Positions 11,093 through 23,402 of a stretch of 64,000 nucleotides of DNA are shown here, in pieces. The notes beneath the pieces are model-generated. The model was not told the DNA's origin. It saw only the letters and a program-made list of their open reading frames with translations, and did no database searches. The stretch covers positions 544,787-608,786 of the forward strand of contig CAXIPT010000009.1 of the NCBI GenBank assembly GCA_964030475.1. The letters run 5' to 3'. The translations under genes and the position numbers were made by a program. Numbering within the stretch: the stretch's first letter is position 1; each line of letters starts with the position of its first letter. Source of the DNA: Tethya wilhelma (lineage: Eukaryota > Porifera > Demospongiae > Tethyida > Tethyidae).

Positions 11093-11915
11093 ATTATGTA
11101 ATAAAACATAATGAATTATACAAAAAGGGGTGGAAAGGAATTTACTGTGGGAAAGAAAAAACAAAATTAACTTCCAAGGGATTTTTTTCGGTGGTCTTCC
11201 ATGCCAACCTTATCTCCCTGTCTGCTCTCCACTCTCATCAAAACTGAGGTGTGAACGCGTGCTAAAAGATGAAGCAATACTCGAACAATTCCAATCAGAT
11301 TCCCACTTCAAAGGACCCATTGTGTAAACACACAATAAATATGAATATTAAGAGCTTACACAGCACTCTCCAATACCCTGAGGCAGTGCCATTGTTGTTT
11401 TAAGGCGTTTGCCTTTAACCTATCTCACACATGTGTGATGTCACTAACACCACTGTGGATTGTAAAAAAAGCATTAAAGTACCAAAGTGGGGCGTAAAGG
11501 AATGCAACCCTACAACCCTGCTTCCTCCTATTCTCTCCTTGGTCGCTGCCTCCCTGATCATAGTGCCGATAGACCTACACTTCTCTTCCTAAACATTCCT
11601 CAGCGATAGAGTAACACATCCTTGCGGTTGGAGTACGGTAGTGAAATTTTCGGGCGTGTTTTTGATAATCACGAGTGTGTGTCTGGTGCATCCCCCCCTT
11701 CCCTCTGGCCTGCTATAGCTTAAGGGCCGGCCGGCGCACGTTTCGTTGTTTTGGGAGTCAAACTAATCGGCCACATAGTATCTGTTGTGATTAAATCACG
11801 AGCCTCTGGTGTTACATCATGTCTTTTTGTTGTAGTGTGGTTTGTACTCTACGGGAAGTGGATCTGAACTTCAGTCGGTGTGAAAATAGCCCCTCTAGGT
11901 TGGAGTCAGTTTCCT

Positions 11916-11963
<48 letters not shown>

Positions 11964-13061
11964 ACTCACTCTCAATGTGTCGCTTCTATTGTATACACAC
12001 AATTACATCTGAGGATATGCATACATGGGACCATTTATGGTATAATCGTGACTGGCAGTGCAAGCCAAAGATAGAGCAGTATATGGGCATCAGTACAAAA
12101 GGAAGGATGTAGCAAATCAGTGCTTTTGTGTGTGTGTGTTTTGTTTAAACAGTATTAATTAAGTTACCAAATAGGAAGCTTATCAAGTGTATTGTTAAAA
12201 CTCAATGGTATCATGTTTTTTTGAAATTTTTCTTCTTGAATGTGTGCGTTGCTCGGAAGGATAAAGGTTGTGCCTCTGTGTGTGTGTGTGCTATAGAAGG
12301 TGCCTGTATCCTGACTCTCATCTCTGATCCACCCACACTATCCTGATGGCATGAAGAACTGGGGAAAATTCATGAATATTCATGAGCTCATCCGCCGTTG
12401 CGTTTCCTGCGCTATTCAGTGCTAATTGGCGTTTGCAGTTACTGTGAATCAGTGAAGGTCATTGAACTTTGCAATATGGAGTGGTTTTGGTTGGGAGATC
12501 TGCTCACCAATACCGTATATAGCTCCAAATTTTCATGGCCCAGAAGTTTGTGAAAATTCTCTGAAATTGTATTTTTGATATACGGTTTCTACAATTTTTG
12601 TTGAGGAAATAATATAGAGTCAAATCATGAAATTCACGAAACTATTGTGTCACGAAAATTTGGAGCTATACAGTATCTCTCTTGCCTCCCAGATTTTCTT
12701 TCTTTTCATAGCTAAATTGTAGAGGAGGTGTCATACCAGTGCACCTTTGCTGAGCTTGGAATTCTTCTTATGAATTGCATTCCGGTCATGTGACCATAAT
12801 TTAATTTGCTCACACATACTGAGTTCAAACGAGATTTGTAGTCGTGTCATACCTCCCCTGAGGGCATTCGGCATGATGCAATTTTTGTTTCTCTTTTTGC
12901 CCATGCATGTGATTGTATTGTTACAGTGTCTATTGTATTCACAGGCATGCATGTCNACCTGTCTTTGTGTCCTGCCTACCTTAGCCACGTTCCCAGGCTC
13001 TCCCCTTTGACCTTACACTCACAGTGAAAGGGAGAGCTAGCTCAACAGTCATTCAACTAAA
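11093..13061. other. Gene-poor stretch with (CT)n, a MITE and an N
   Basis: No exon is convincing here. It contains a (CT)n run (about 11918-11958), a MITE (12511-12676), an N at 12955 and a fragment resembling the TIR family C (ACGTTCCCAGGCTCTCCCC, about 12988). If DDX19 continues, this would be a long intron up to the join. Confidence 0.45.
12511..12676. mobile_element. MITE with ATAGCTCCAAATTTTC termini
   Basis: The left end ACCGTATATAGCTCCAAATTTTC-like sequence is mirrored by GAAAATTTGGAGCTATACAGT on the right, separated by about 120 bp of AT-rich sequence. It is a short foldback element with no ORF. Confidence 0.7.
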
Positions 13062-13637
13062 ATGGTATGTAGATGTTGACTGAGTGTGTCCCCATTGATT
13101 ACCCATACCCCTCCCATTAGTCTGTCATTTTGCTCAGTTGCTAGGGAGCATGTGTTGGAATAAATTTTGTGATGAATAATTAATGTGTGTACGTGTGTTG
13201 AATGTTGTTCCACATGTGTTACATAGCGATTTCTAATAATGCCTTTTGAGGCTATTGTTGTCTAACATTGTCGTCCAATTACACATCACAGCAGCTGCAA
13301 CTAATTTTATACATGTCATACTGGTACACACTCAAATAAGCTCCACCAGGTGACTGGCAGCAAGAGACACTGTCAAATGAATGTTGTAATTTATTTTCTT
13401 TTAACTGTGTCATTGTAGCTAGTCTATATCAATTGTATTATAGTATCCAATAATTGTCAATTTCCCCAGGGTTGGAGGTCTCATTTGATGGGATCTGGCC
13501 CTCGTACGTGTCCCAAGAACAGACAGAAACAAAAGACCCAAGCTCCTGGTGCAAAAGGCAATAAGCCAGCAGGACGTGGGATCCCCAGAGCAGTCCCTAA
13601 GGGAACAATCCGAAGACAACAGACTGTGAAGAAATGA
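13062..13637 (+). CDS. Possible 56-residue basic protein, start codon split from body by intron
   Basis: ATG at 13062 is followed at once by a GTATGT donor. An AG acceptor at 13469 opens an exon that reads, from the ATG, MGWRSHLMGSGPRTCPKNRQ... to a stop at 13637, ending IRRQQTVKK. The protein would be strongly basic (many K/R/Q), suggestive of a nucleic-acid or ribosome-associated role, but I recognise no family. The acceptor exon is well bounded and open, so it is probably a real terminal exon; pairing it with this ATG is less certain, and it could instead be the end of a gene cut at the N at 12955. Confidence 0.3.
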
Positions 13638-14359
13638 ACTAGTCAATAATATTATGGTCAATCATCTATTGAGTTATTCAAGAATGCATTATGCATTGTT
13701 CAGATACACTGTTGTAGTGATAGAACATGTTATTGTAGGTATATATAATTATGCTTGTGTTGCTGAGAGTCTATCAGTATATGTATATATGTTAATTGTT
13801 CATTCATTTGCTTATGCTAATCAGTACCAGTACTTATACATGTACTTTCAGTCAGGAAATTTTAAAATTGTCGCTTAATTGGAGTAATTGCAACTTTACC
13901 ACAGGACACACGCCCACTTTTGCTGCATGCACTGCAAGCTCAGAAGTTGATATAATAAAAGTAGCTTCCTTCCCCTGTTCGCCAGGTAAATATCATTAGC
14001 AGTCACACAGTAAAGAAACACTCGAGGAACACAAAGCGTGCAAACAACGTTTAAGGTGAGTCTCGTGTGTAAGTTTTGTGTAAATTTGGACAGCTGGACA
14101 CTAGCTACATGTGTGCAGTGTTTGAATTAAAGTTGCCTTTGTATTCTTTGAAGTTTTTGTACGCCCCCTTAGCTAGCTGGTAGTTTGTATAGAAAGCGCT
14201 CTGTTTTGATACAGCGCTTGCTACATGTGCGTATGTATTGTGCAGAAGCAGCTTGCAGTTTTTTTTTATTATTATCCTAGTCATTCAAGTGTTCTCTGTA
14301 TGTGTTCACTCTGTTGCACTGCAGTTTAATAACCCTTGTCGTTTTTTGAGAGGGAAAAA
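13638..14359. promoter_or_regulatory. Upstream region and probable 5' UTR intron of the GPCR gene
   Basis: No coding sequence is seen. A donor-like AAGGTGAGT near 14050 and an acceptor-like TTGCACTGCAG ending near 14323 would make a 5' UTR intron directly before the GPCR start. The rest is AT-rich without a clear motif. Confidence 0.35.
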
Positions 14360-15232
14360 ATGGACGAGTTTGTGCTAAACTGCTCAGCCATTGTGTCCAG
14401 TGCAGTTAGCACCACAAACTGCACACTACTGGAAGACAACTTGAACTCTCTGACTGCAAGCTGTTCATTTGAACAGAACATGACAGTACAGGAGCAATAC
14501 TACAATGTCTCAAACTGTTCTTTGTCAGAGTCAGAGCCTCCTTACCCTAGGAGTCTAGATCGAGGGATCACTCTCCTCTTAATATCCATCATCTCAGTGA
14601 TAGGCAACACCCTCTCCATTGGAGTCATTAGTCGGTTCAAGATTCACAAGGTTCCCGATGTGTTGGTCATTGGACTAGCCCTCACTGATCTTATTGCCAC
14701 TCTCGTTCCGATTTCAATCTCCACGTACTCCTATCTTGCCGGTGTGCGTCTCCGAGAAGGTTCCATAGCTTGTAACCTCTTTGGTACGTTTGCCGTTTAT
14801 ACCCGTTACGCTTCGTCAATCACGGTAACACTGGTTTCAGTGGAGAGGTACTTTGCAGTGAATCGGCCGTTCATCTACCGCAAGCACGCCTCTCCCGGTC
14901 GGTTTGTAATCATCATGTTGCTCTGTTGGCTTGCTGCGCTCACACTAGCACTGGTGCCTGCTTTTGATCCCAGTACTTCCAACACGGAACACACTGGGTA
15001 TTGTATATTCGATTTCACTACGCCGTACGCCGTGTCTATTCTTGTCTACTCTGGAATTCAGTATGTGATCGTGTTTGTGTGTTTTGTGTTGGTGACCAAG
15101 ACACTCTTTCAAGTGTATCGACGAAGGAAGAAGATGAAAGTTCGAGGGAACATCAACAGCAGGTCACGAGCTCAAAACAGAGAACACGAGGTGACCTTTA
15201 CAAGAGCCAATTTAACAACAAGGTATGGATGT

Positions 15233-15270
<38 letters not shown>

Positions 15271-15271
15271 N

Positions 15272-15320
<49 letters not shown>

Positions 15321-16797
15321 TACTCTTGTTTTAAAACTTTATACTGAGCTTCATAAACTAATTTTTCCCTGCTTCAATTTTTTCTTTGAGTCTTGCAAAT
15401 GAAGAGACCTTGGAAAAAATGGAAATGGGGAAAGCCTAGTTTATGAGACTACATTCGATTCAATAGCCATTTGATATTCTTCACTAGCATTCAATCACAA
15501 AGGGGGCATCCTCATATTAATAGGATAGTGGGCGGTACAATGCTGAAGCTTGATCACTCAAGTGGAACAACCTCTATTGAAAGCAGCTGGTTGTTAATGC
15601 CCGCACACCTACATCCTATAGTCTACAATTGAAACACCGAAATGCTTTTGGTGGGTAGGCATTGTTTGGTGAATTCTAAAAGACTTTGTTGGAAATTAGC
15701 CCCTGTGTTCTGTGGCCAGCGTAAGTGATTTGCTAGCCATTGTGTTGCAGGTGGGTACCTCCCTTGTAGGATGAGGAGGTAACAACTGTATTGATTGGCT
15801 GAGAGAATGCGGTACTGTATGCGAATTTCAACCGTGAGATAAAATGTTGTCTTTTGAAAGTTTTTGTTGCGGGTGTTGTGTGAAATCTATGTGTGGTTTT
15901 GTTAACATTATGTTAGCATGTATATACGTGTTCTCCTGGCGTTTATTTCTCTTCTAGCATGTGTGTGTGTGTGTGTTTATTGTACTATCTTTATTTGGAC
16001 ATACTGAGTATGTGTGTGGACCCTGTGTTAACAGAGTGTGAAGGAACTTTGTTCAAACTCAGCGTATGTTTTTGCTGTTGGTATGGAAGTGTGGCAGCTA
16101 TGTTGGTTTTGAGTGAGTGGGTCTATGGAGTATAGTATTGAGTGAGTGTGAGTGTGAGTGAGTGAATGTGGTTAGGTCCATCTGATAGTGTAGTAGCAAG
16201 GTGCGTGTGTGTATGTACAAGTGTTACTGCATGTGTGTCTGTTGATTTTAAATGGCTTAGTTGGAGAGGAAAGAGATGACACTTTCTATTGTGTTGCATC
16301 AATATTGCTCTTTGTCAATCTAGCTTCTTTTTATGAAGCTTAGCTCAGTTCAGGGACATGAGTGGCTTCACTATAAATCTTCCAGGAAACCAGCTACTCA
16401 CTTCTGTTGCTATAAACTGCTGTGGTTTTTATGGCTTTACAATAATTACCTAACCACACTGGACCACACACTTAACCCTTGGTCTGAACAAAACCCAACT
16501 TCAGGATATGCAACTTTCAGAGACACAAGCCCTCCTCCCATTGACTGTTACAGACATTGACAAGCAAAGGGTTGCTCTATTATAATAATCTACACAGTAT
16601 GCTTTATTAACATTATATGATATGTAAAATTTCATGTTCATTATATATCTATTCACAGGATTAGTGATCTTGGAAAGTCGTTGAAGAAGGCTGCTCCTAT
16701 CATGGCAGAGAAGTTCCAGCTTGGAGTGGAGGCACAGTTTGCTCGTATGTTGTTTGCTGTTGTGGCTCTCTTCTATATTAGCTGGACAACCATTGTG
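14360..16797 (+). CDS. Class A GPCR, prostanoid-receptor-like, lacks TM7 exon
   Basis: A seven-helix receptor missing its end. Exon 1 (14360-15222) starts at the first ATG (MDEFVLNC); the extracellular N-terminus of about 65 residues is rich in NxS/T sites. TM1 shows ISVIGNTLSIGVI, TM2 GLALTDLIATLV, TM3 ends SVERYFAVNRPF in place of DRY, and extracellular loop 2 carries YCIFDFTT, as in prostanoid EP receptors; TM4 and TM5 follow. Exon 2 (16659-16797) joins in frame (TTR/ISDLGK) and gives TM6 (ARMLFAVVALFYISWTTIV). I found no NPxxY or DPxxY exon before the N at 17863, so the end is probably lost at that join. A second N (15271) sits in the TC/AC microsatellite of the intron. The ligand is unknown. 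Confidence 0.75.
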
Positions 16798-16807
16798 GTG
16801 AGTTTGA

Positions 16808-16853
<46 letters not shown>

Positions 16854-18244
16854 TGATGTAGTTAGCTTGGCCACCCTCAGTGTGTGTGTGTGCTGTTTTG
16901 TTTGTTTGCTTATTACATCATGCATGTACTAGGTAATCACAATGATCAACAAAAATTGTATTCTGCACTTCACATCACTTAATCGATTCTAGTGTATCTA
17001 ATGGGACATTGCTTGTAGTTGACTTGTACTCCTAATCAACTAATGTACATGCAACAGACATTCACGCTCTCCCCAAGTCATTAATATTGGATTAACCAAG
17101 TCTGGTCTGGATTGGGTTAGGTCTTTTGTCTGTGGTTAAATCGCCTTCTGTGTGTATCCAAGCAACGGTTAGCTGAGTGCCCAAATTGAAACGACAAATC
17201 AATTCATCTCGCTACTTTTGCATTGTCCCGTGGAATTCCTTTACAAGTCAAGGAATACTCTTAGCTTCTCTATCAAAAACTCTGATCCGAATGTTTACCT
17301 AAAAACCACATCTGGTTGTAACCACCAAAAATGAGCAATGATTGTCGACCTCCTTCCTGTATGAAGCTATAGGAGTTACAATAAGCAGTTCTATTACATG
17401 GGAGAGTGTACCTAATATGATACCCCTAAGTCTGTGTATGTATGTATGTATGTACATGTGGAGGTGTATTTCGTGTATGTATACAACAGTGATGTGTTGT
17501 GGTCAAGAGGATAGCTAAGAGATTAAACCACAAGTGTGGGTACTGAGAGGACAGGTGTTTGTCTTCCTGCCTGACACAGCAACTGTAACTCTCGATCTCT
17601 AGAGATTCAAATTGTTGTGGTGGCAGTCGTTGCATTCCATACTGCATTGAATTTTGTCCTTGTGTGACTGACATGAGTCGAGCATATGTCTGTTGTTGGG
17701 CACATTTTATAAATCTTAAGTCGACTATTTAATGCCCCCCCCCCCTCCCAGCCTAAAGGTTGAAAAAAAAGGGAAAACAATTGAAAACATCAACACAGAG
17801 CATGCATAAACATAGTGTAGTTGCTTATTATAAAGTTAGTGTGAGTAAAATAAAGAGGGGGGNAGGGAGAAGGAAAGAAAAAAAAGAAGAAAAAAAAAAG
17901 AATTAAAATTAATGACTAAACTGTGATATTTGATTTTTAAGAGTTTGCAAAAGGTGAGCATATCTCAAAACAAGGTGTTGTTGGAGTACATGTGTGTGTG
18001 TTTCAAAGCGACTTGTACTCTGACAATCAATGGCATACACCCTACACACAACGTCACACACACTGCGTGCACAAAGGACAAGCACTTATAGTAAGTAATG
18101 GGTACTACAATTCGATAACTCAATATAGCCCTCATTGTACTATTCACCAGCAGGCAGCTAGTCGGGCAGGAACAGCCAGTGTCTACTAATACCCTATAAA
18201 GAGCTACTTCAAAAGAGCAGAACAAACAAAAACAGGGTCTTTAC
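16798..18244. other. Gene-poor stretch with an N at 17863
   Basis: After TM6 of the GPCR there is a (TG)n run (about 16809-16850), then AT-rich sequence without a recognisable exon, poly-C and purine-rich runs around 17730 and 17855-17900, and an N at 17863. The GPCR end and the CEP104 end both disappear here. Confidence 0.5.
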
Positions 18245-18808
18245 AGAATGCACTTCGTCTCTGAGCGCCTTCTTGAGTATCTGACAGGTGGCCTTCACCA
18301 GAGTGGCTGTTTCCTTCCGGGAGCCACCCTCCACGGCGTCCATGACTCCTCGAACTTGTTGAAGACCTCTTTCTCTAAGAGGGTACTGCTTAGCATAGAC
18401 AAGTTCAACCTATATACAGTAGTATAATAGTTGTACAGTAGTATTAAAACATACAAAAATGCAGTGCTTAACATGCAGAAGTGCTTTAGAAAATGTATGG
18501 ATTTTTTTGTCCATTACTAGTCTCTGATAAAGCTTCAGGTGGAATTTTTACTCCTAAAATATTCAAAGACTGTATCCCAACAACCAAAGCAAACTGGTGC
18601 AAAAAAGTGTTGTTTTTATGTAAAAAATTTTCAACACATATTTTTAGGCTCACAGTATTATACCTTGTCCATTCCAAACACCTCTATAGCAATGGGTACT
18701 TCATTGAGCTGCTTCTCAGTGAGGTGGTCTGGTTTCTCATCAGCCATTGCTGGTGCTTCTCTCTCCTCCTCCTGTCTAGGCTCTGAGCCTGACTCCTGGT
18801 GGTTGGCT

Positions 18809-18839
<31 letters not shown>

Positions 18840-20899
18840 CAACAAGCTGTGGACTAAATTTTTTGATTTTCTTCATACAGGAAACCTTTTTCAAGAAGTT
18901 ACTTATCTGATGACAGGTGCGCTAACAGCAATAAATTATTCATTCCAATTATATAATCATAGCAGCTGCTAGTACAAATGTGGTGACTGACTTGTTCACT
19001 AGAGCTGGCAGTGGTCTCTCATCTTGCTTGTTGCTAGGAGGAGAAGGGGGTGTGGCATCAGAGGGGTCACTCAGAGGAACTAGCGGAGGGAGGAGGGGAG
19101 AATGCCGACCAGGAGAGAGCTCAGTCAGATGATTGGACCGAGGGATGGCTGCACATGGACAGGTAGAGGGACAAGATGAAAGTCATGAAACATACCCCAA
19201 CCACACATCTCTTACTTCTACACTAAAAATAAGGCCTGGTTTACAAGGTTATATATAGACAAACTGTAGATTGGGAATTTTTTATTGTCAAAATTGAGTG
19301 AGTATTTTTAGTGAAAATTTGTACAAAAATTTTTCAAATTATTAGATAATAGGAGCTGCCAATTAACTCACCTGCAGTGGAGGCAGTTTCAAAAGGTGAT
19401 TTCTTTACAATGGGGTGACCCCTTTCATTACCATGATGATGATGATGGTGATGATGAACTCGTCTCTTCTTCGAGGGTTGTTGATGGTGACTGCCACTGC
19501 TAGGACTCAGCAGCAGACCGTGAATGTCGAGCTTATCAAACACTTGCTTGCGGATTTCATCAGCCTTTGATTTTCTCTCCTTGGCCATGTCATAGTCTTC
19601 TCTCTCAATGGCCCTCTTCTTCTCAATCTCATAGCGACAAAGATACTCACCAATCTAAAATGGAGGAAAGGGAAGGGAAGACAAGAAAATGGGAGCAAAG
19701 TTTCAGCTAAGATTTTTTGAGAATGAATACCCTATTACAGACTATAATGCTTAGCCTAGTATGGTGGCTCTTTGCATAAAGAGTGTGTGCAAAAGGTTAG
19801 AATGTAGACTTTTAAGATATTGACCTGTTGAAGCTCATCAATGACTTGCTTGAGATGTTTTGCAAAATCGAACTTCTCTTCTACAAAAATACATAATAAT
19901 ATAATATTACAATACATAATTATACTGTAAAGTTAGACTTTATCCAAGCTACTTTCAGTTTTAAGATCAAAGCAATCAATCTATCTTTACCTTTAACTGC
20001 TCGTGTTTTTCTAGCATCTAGTTTTCTTATCACATCAGCTGTTTGAGGATCCTACAAAAAACGCAACAAGCAAGTTTGTATAAGTATTTTTGAAAAAGCA
20101 AATTTAACTTTTTATGTGCTCTTTTTCTTTGGAATTATCAATAACCAACCTGTGCTATTGCAAATGACAAGTCATCCAATGCTGAGATATGAGATGGTCT
20201 AGATGTACATATAATAGCACAAGAAAACAGTCATTCAATACAGCATATATACATAGATGCATATATAGATGGGTCTGGATAAAAGTCAACATACTTGTTG
20301 ATTGTTCCCAGCAGCACTGGATCAGTGAGTGCCGTCTGTTGTGAATGGCGATAGGAAGGAAAGTTAGTTTGAACTCCAGACAATGGCTACAACAAAACAA
20401 ATAAAGAGAAACAAACAAACAAACAAACAAATGAAAAGAAAACAAAATTTCAATGCTATTTCCTTCCTTCTAGTGAAGGAGAAGGCCTGGGAATGAGGCT
20501 AAAGAACAAAGATAAAAGAAAGCAAGCAAACTCTTTTGAGTCTTTTCCTAAGGTACATACACACACACCTCCTTGTTTTGGTTGCCAACATAGTGGGTCA
20601 CGTGATTTGAGAGTGATTGAGACACGCACACTTCTTCCTCGTGCAGATGGTCGGCAATGAGATTCAACGCCACAAGTCCAACCTAAAAGACCAGTTACAA
20701 CACACACACACACACACACACACGCACGATTATGCTAGGAAATTTTCAACTTTCATAAATTTTCATGTAAATTTTGTACCTGGTTGAAAAGGTTTAGCCT
20801 ATTGATGTGATTTTGATGTACCACCAGTTTGATGAGTTGGCCAGTACAGTCGATATTCACTGATTTTAACTCACGAGACTAAAAGAATGAGACAAAATT

Positions 20900-20951
<52 letters not shown>

Positions 20952-21580
20952 CACTTACTCTAAATCCAGTCTCCTCATTGTCCGACAGTGATACGTAGCC
21001 AAGCCGAGTAAAGTGGGTGTGGTCTAGCATCACATGAGGGGTGTGGTTTGATCCCGTATGTCCTATAAAGAGCTCTACCTTGGTAGGTATCATATACTGA
21101 TGTGTGAGGAGCTGAATTTTTCTGAATCGAACCACGTGTTCTGTACTGATGATAATCTCTTGTGGATAGAGGCAATACCTGGAGTCATGTGACGTCAAAA
21201 TCAAAAACGTGGAAACAAGTGTACTCATTTACCAAGTTACCTTCATATCCACCACATACGCAAAATAGTTATTATTAATTTTATTGGATTTGTTATGTTT
21301 TGATTAAAACCCAATGATATGGAGTTATTTTGAAGCAATGCCTACCTAGGTGATCTCCATCCTTTAATGAAGGGGCTGTGCACCTGAAGGGGAAGACAAA
21401 CAAGTACCACAATGTGTAAACAAACACCATAGCAACCAAATTATGTACTCTAATTAGTCTCCCAATAATTTAGGAGAAAATCGCCTCAGGTGCTTTGAAA
21501 CTGACCTCAAGGTCTTTTGATGGGTAGCTGTCCTCATAGCCACTGCTGTAGACGACTCGAAACGGAATTTTCCTTGGCAT
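18245..21580 (-). CDS. CEP104: CEP104, N-terminal half
   Basis: Ciliary-tip protein that binds EB1 and CP110 and regulates axonemal microtubules. Thirteen exons join in frame from ATG at 21580: 21506-21580, 21346-21383, 20959-21178, 20780-20878, 20579-20682, 20295-20335, 20150-20198, 19991-20051, 19825-19880, 19372-19654, 18992-19148, 18664-18808, 18245-18409, about 497 residues. The N-terminal jelly-roll is clear (KGWRSPR, IQLLTHQYMIPTKVELF, RLGYVSLSDNEETGFRSRELKSV), followed by ISALDDLSFAIAQ, a coiled coil (EKKRAIEREDYDMAKERK), a linker with eight consecutive His, then LTEKQLNEVPIAIEVFG leading into the TOG region. The remaining TOG and zinc-finger part (human protein is 925 aa) is absent up to the N at 17863, so this looks assembly-truncated. 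Confidence 0.9.
20896..20950. repeat. (CT)n microsatellite in CEP104 intron
   Basis: About 25 CT units lie between CEP104 exons 3 and 4, forming the polypyrimidine run on the plus strand (GA on the coding strand). Confidence 0.8.
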
Positions 21581-21710
21581 TTTGAACAGAAAATGGCGAA
21601 AACAATCCTAAGATTACGTAGCCAGAACGACCATTTGGTAATGTATACAGTTTTTTTAGTATACAGACATATCCGGACTAAGTTTACTAACATAATTTCA
21701 TGATATACGG
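21581..21710. promoter_or_regulatory. Bidirectional ciliary promoter with candidate X-box
   Basis: Only 130 bp separate the CEP104 and RSG1 start codons, which point away from each other. At 21618-21631 the sequence GTAGCCAGAACGAC matches 12 of 14 positions of the RFX X-box consensus GTHNYYATRRNAAC. RFX factors control ciliary genes across animals, so a shared RFX site is plausible; the two mismatches keep it tentative. Confidence 0.45.
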
Positions 21711-21936
21711 ATGGAGGTGGAAGAAGCCCCTCTTTCGCAGGCTGATCCCAGCGATGCAGAGAAGAGCTCCAGCTTTTTGGAGGTTGTGGATGGCTGGCAA
21801 GAAACAGCTGAAGCCAGAGGCTACGTGAACGCACTACTCAAGAGAAACAAACGGAGAACATTTGGTATGATCTTCTCAAAAAATTATGCAGTGACAGTGA
21901 ATCTAAACATAATTTATGATCAATGTCACTGAATGT

Positions 21937-21978
<42 letters not shown>

Positions 21979-22837
21979 ACATACATACACACATGCATGT
22001 GCATAAGGTCTTCTTGAGAAGCCTCACTTTTCAGACTCCCAGCAAAAACGACCCCCTGTGCTCTCCAAAAAACTATTTCTGGTTGGGAAATCGGGTGTGG
22101 GTAAATCGAGCACTGTTGACAAGCTGTGTGGAAGAGGTATGAGAATAGCTTTCAATTTGGAATCCATAGTATCCTTTTTCCCCTTCAGATATTTCTCCAA
22201 CTCACAACGAAACACTTGGCATACAAACTACCATTCTTTACTGGCCAGCAAAGGTAAGGGAATACTCTTGTCATCAAGCTAGACCCAACTTAGTCTAGCA
22301 CTCAAGCCTGGAAAATTGTCTAGGCTCACTAGACTAGGCCTATCTTTTCTTTCACCATTGTTTTACTTTCTTCATTGTTATGACGTCTCCGTCTATTACA
22401 GCTAAAGCAACCTCAAAAGGTGATTCTTGTTCGTCTTGAACTGTGGGATGTTGGAGGTAAGGCCTTGAGAGTGTTTGACCACATCCGACCAACTTGCAAA
22501 CAGGCCACTGATGGAACCATTTTCTTTTTCTCTTATGCGGATAGGTAAGCTAGGTAATACAATTGCTATTTAATGAGTGCACATACACTTCATTTATATC
22601 ATCTACAGAGACAGTTGGGAATATTTGCCCCTTCTGGTGAGTGACTTGGATTGATCGACCATTATTTTCAGCTCTGTGTGTGTGTGTTGTGATTGTGTGA
22701 TGCATACTATTATGCAGATGTCCACTAATTCTCGAAATAATGATAGTGAAGATGAGCTAAAACTGGTTGTAGCAACAAAGTACGTCCACATACATGCAGA
22801 AGTAGCCACTTATGTACTTACATTATATTTTTTGTGA

Positions 22838-22890
<53 letters not shown>

Positions 22891-23402
22891 CAGTGCTGAT
22901 TGTAGCTCACGAGATGTAACTGAAGATGAAGTGAAACAGTTTCAAGAGAGACACAATGCTGTTGTACTGCCCATAGCCAATGTGAATGGACCAAGAATGA
23001 CCTCTGACCCTGACACTCCTGATGGCCGAGAGGGAATAAAGGTGTATACTTAATGCAATATTTAAAAGCTATGATTCTGGTGATTCTAATTAATGCCCAC
23101 CAGCAACTAATGCTAATATTCTTATTAATGCCCGCCTGTGTAATTCAATCTTCGTCCTACACTGAATAATTCATGCATTGTGCCCCCCACATGGCTTGTT
23201 ATACATGTAGGAGATCACTCCCTTCATGAATACGCTCACTCAAGTCCTACTGGCTCACACTCACAGACAGAGCAGACAGAGCCTCACCTCAGCTGAAGCA
23301 GTCAACGGTGGTGGTGGTGGTGGTGGTCAGCAGGTCATTGACACTTTGGCTGCCAACTTCATGGCTAGCCTATCACCAGATACAGAATCCCCTTCTCAAT
23401 AG
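21711..23402 (+). CDS. CPLANE2: RSG1/CPLANE2 small GTPase
   Basis: REM2/Rab-like small GTPase 1, a CPLANE-complex partner needed for intraflagellar transport recruitment and ciliogenesis. Eight exons (21711-21864, 22008-22136, 22189-22253, 22402-22544, 22609-22636, 22718-22779, 22894-23041, 23211-23402) give 306 residues. Family marks: GYVNALLKRNKRRTFGLLEKP near the N-terminus, P-loop LVGKSGVGKSS, switch region HNETLGIQTTILYWPAK, switch II LWDVGGKALRVFDH (DxGG in place of DxAG), and FFFSYADRDSWEYLP. The G4 position reads ATNAD, a loose match to NKxD. The tail carries a seven-Gly run. It is complete and reads divergently from CEP104. Confidence 0.9.
21938..21990. repeat. (CA)n microsatellite in RSG1 intron 1
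   Basis: A run of about 17 CA units, followed by interrupted ACAT units, lies between exons 1 and 2. Confidence 0.8.

Noticed and set aside
19430..19460. His8 tract in CEP104 taken as a metal-binding motif
   Set aside because: It derives from an ATGATG/GATGGT trinucleotide-type repeat in a disordered linker and is more simply explained as repeat expansion.
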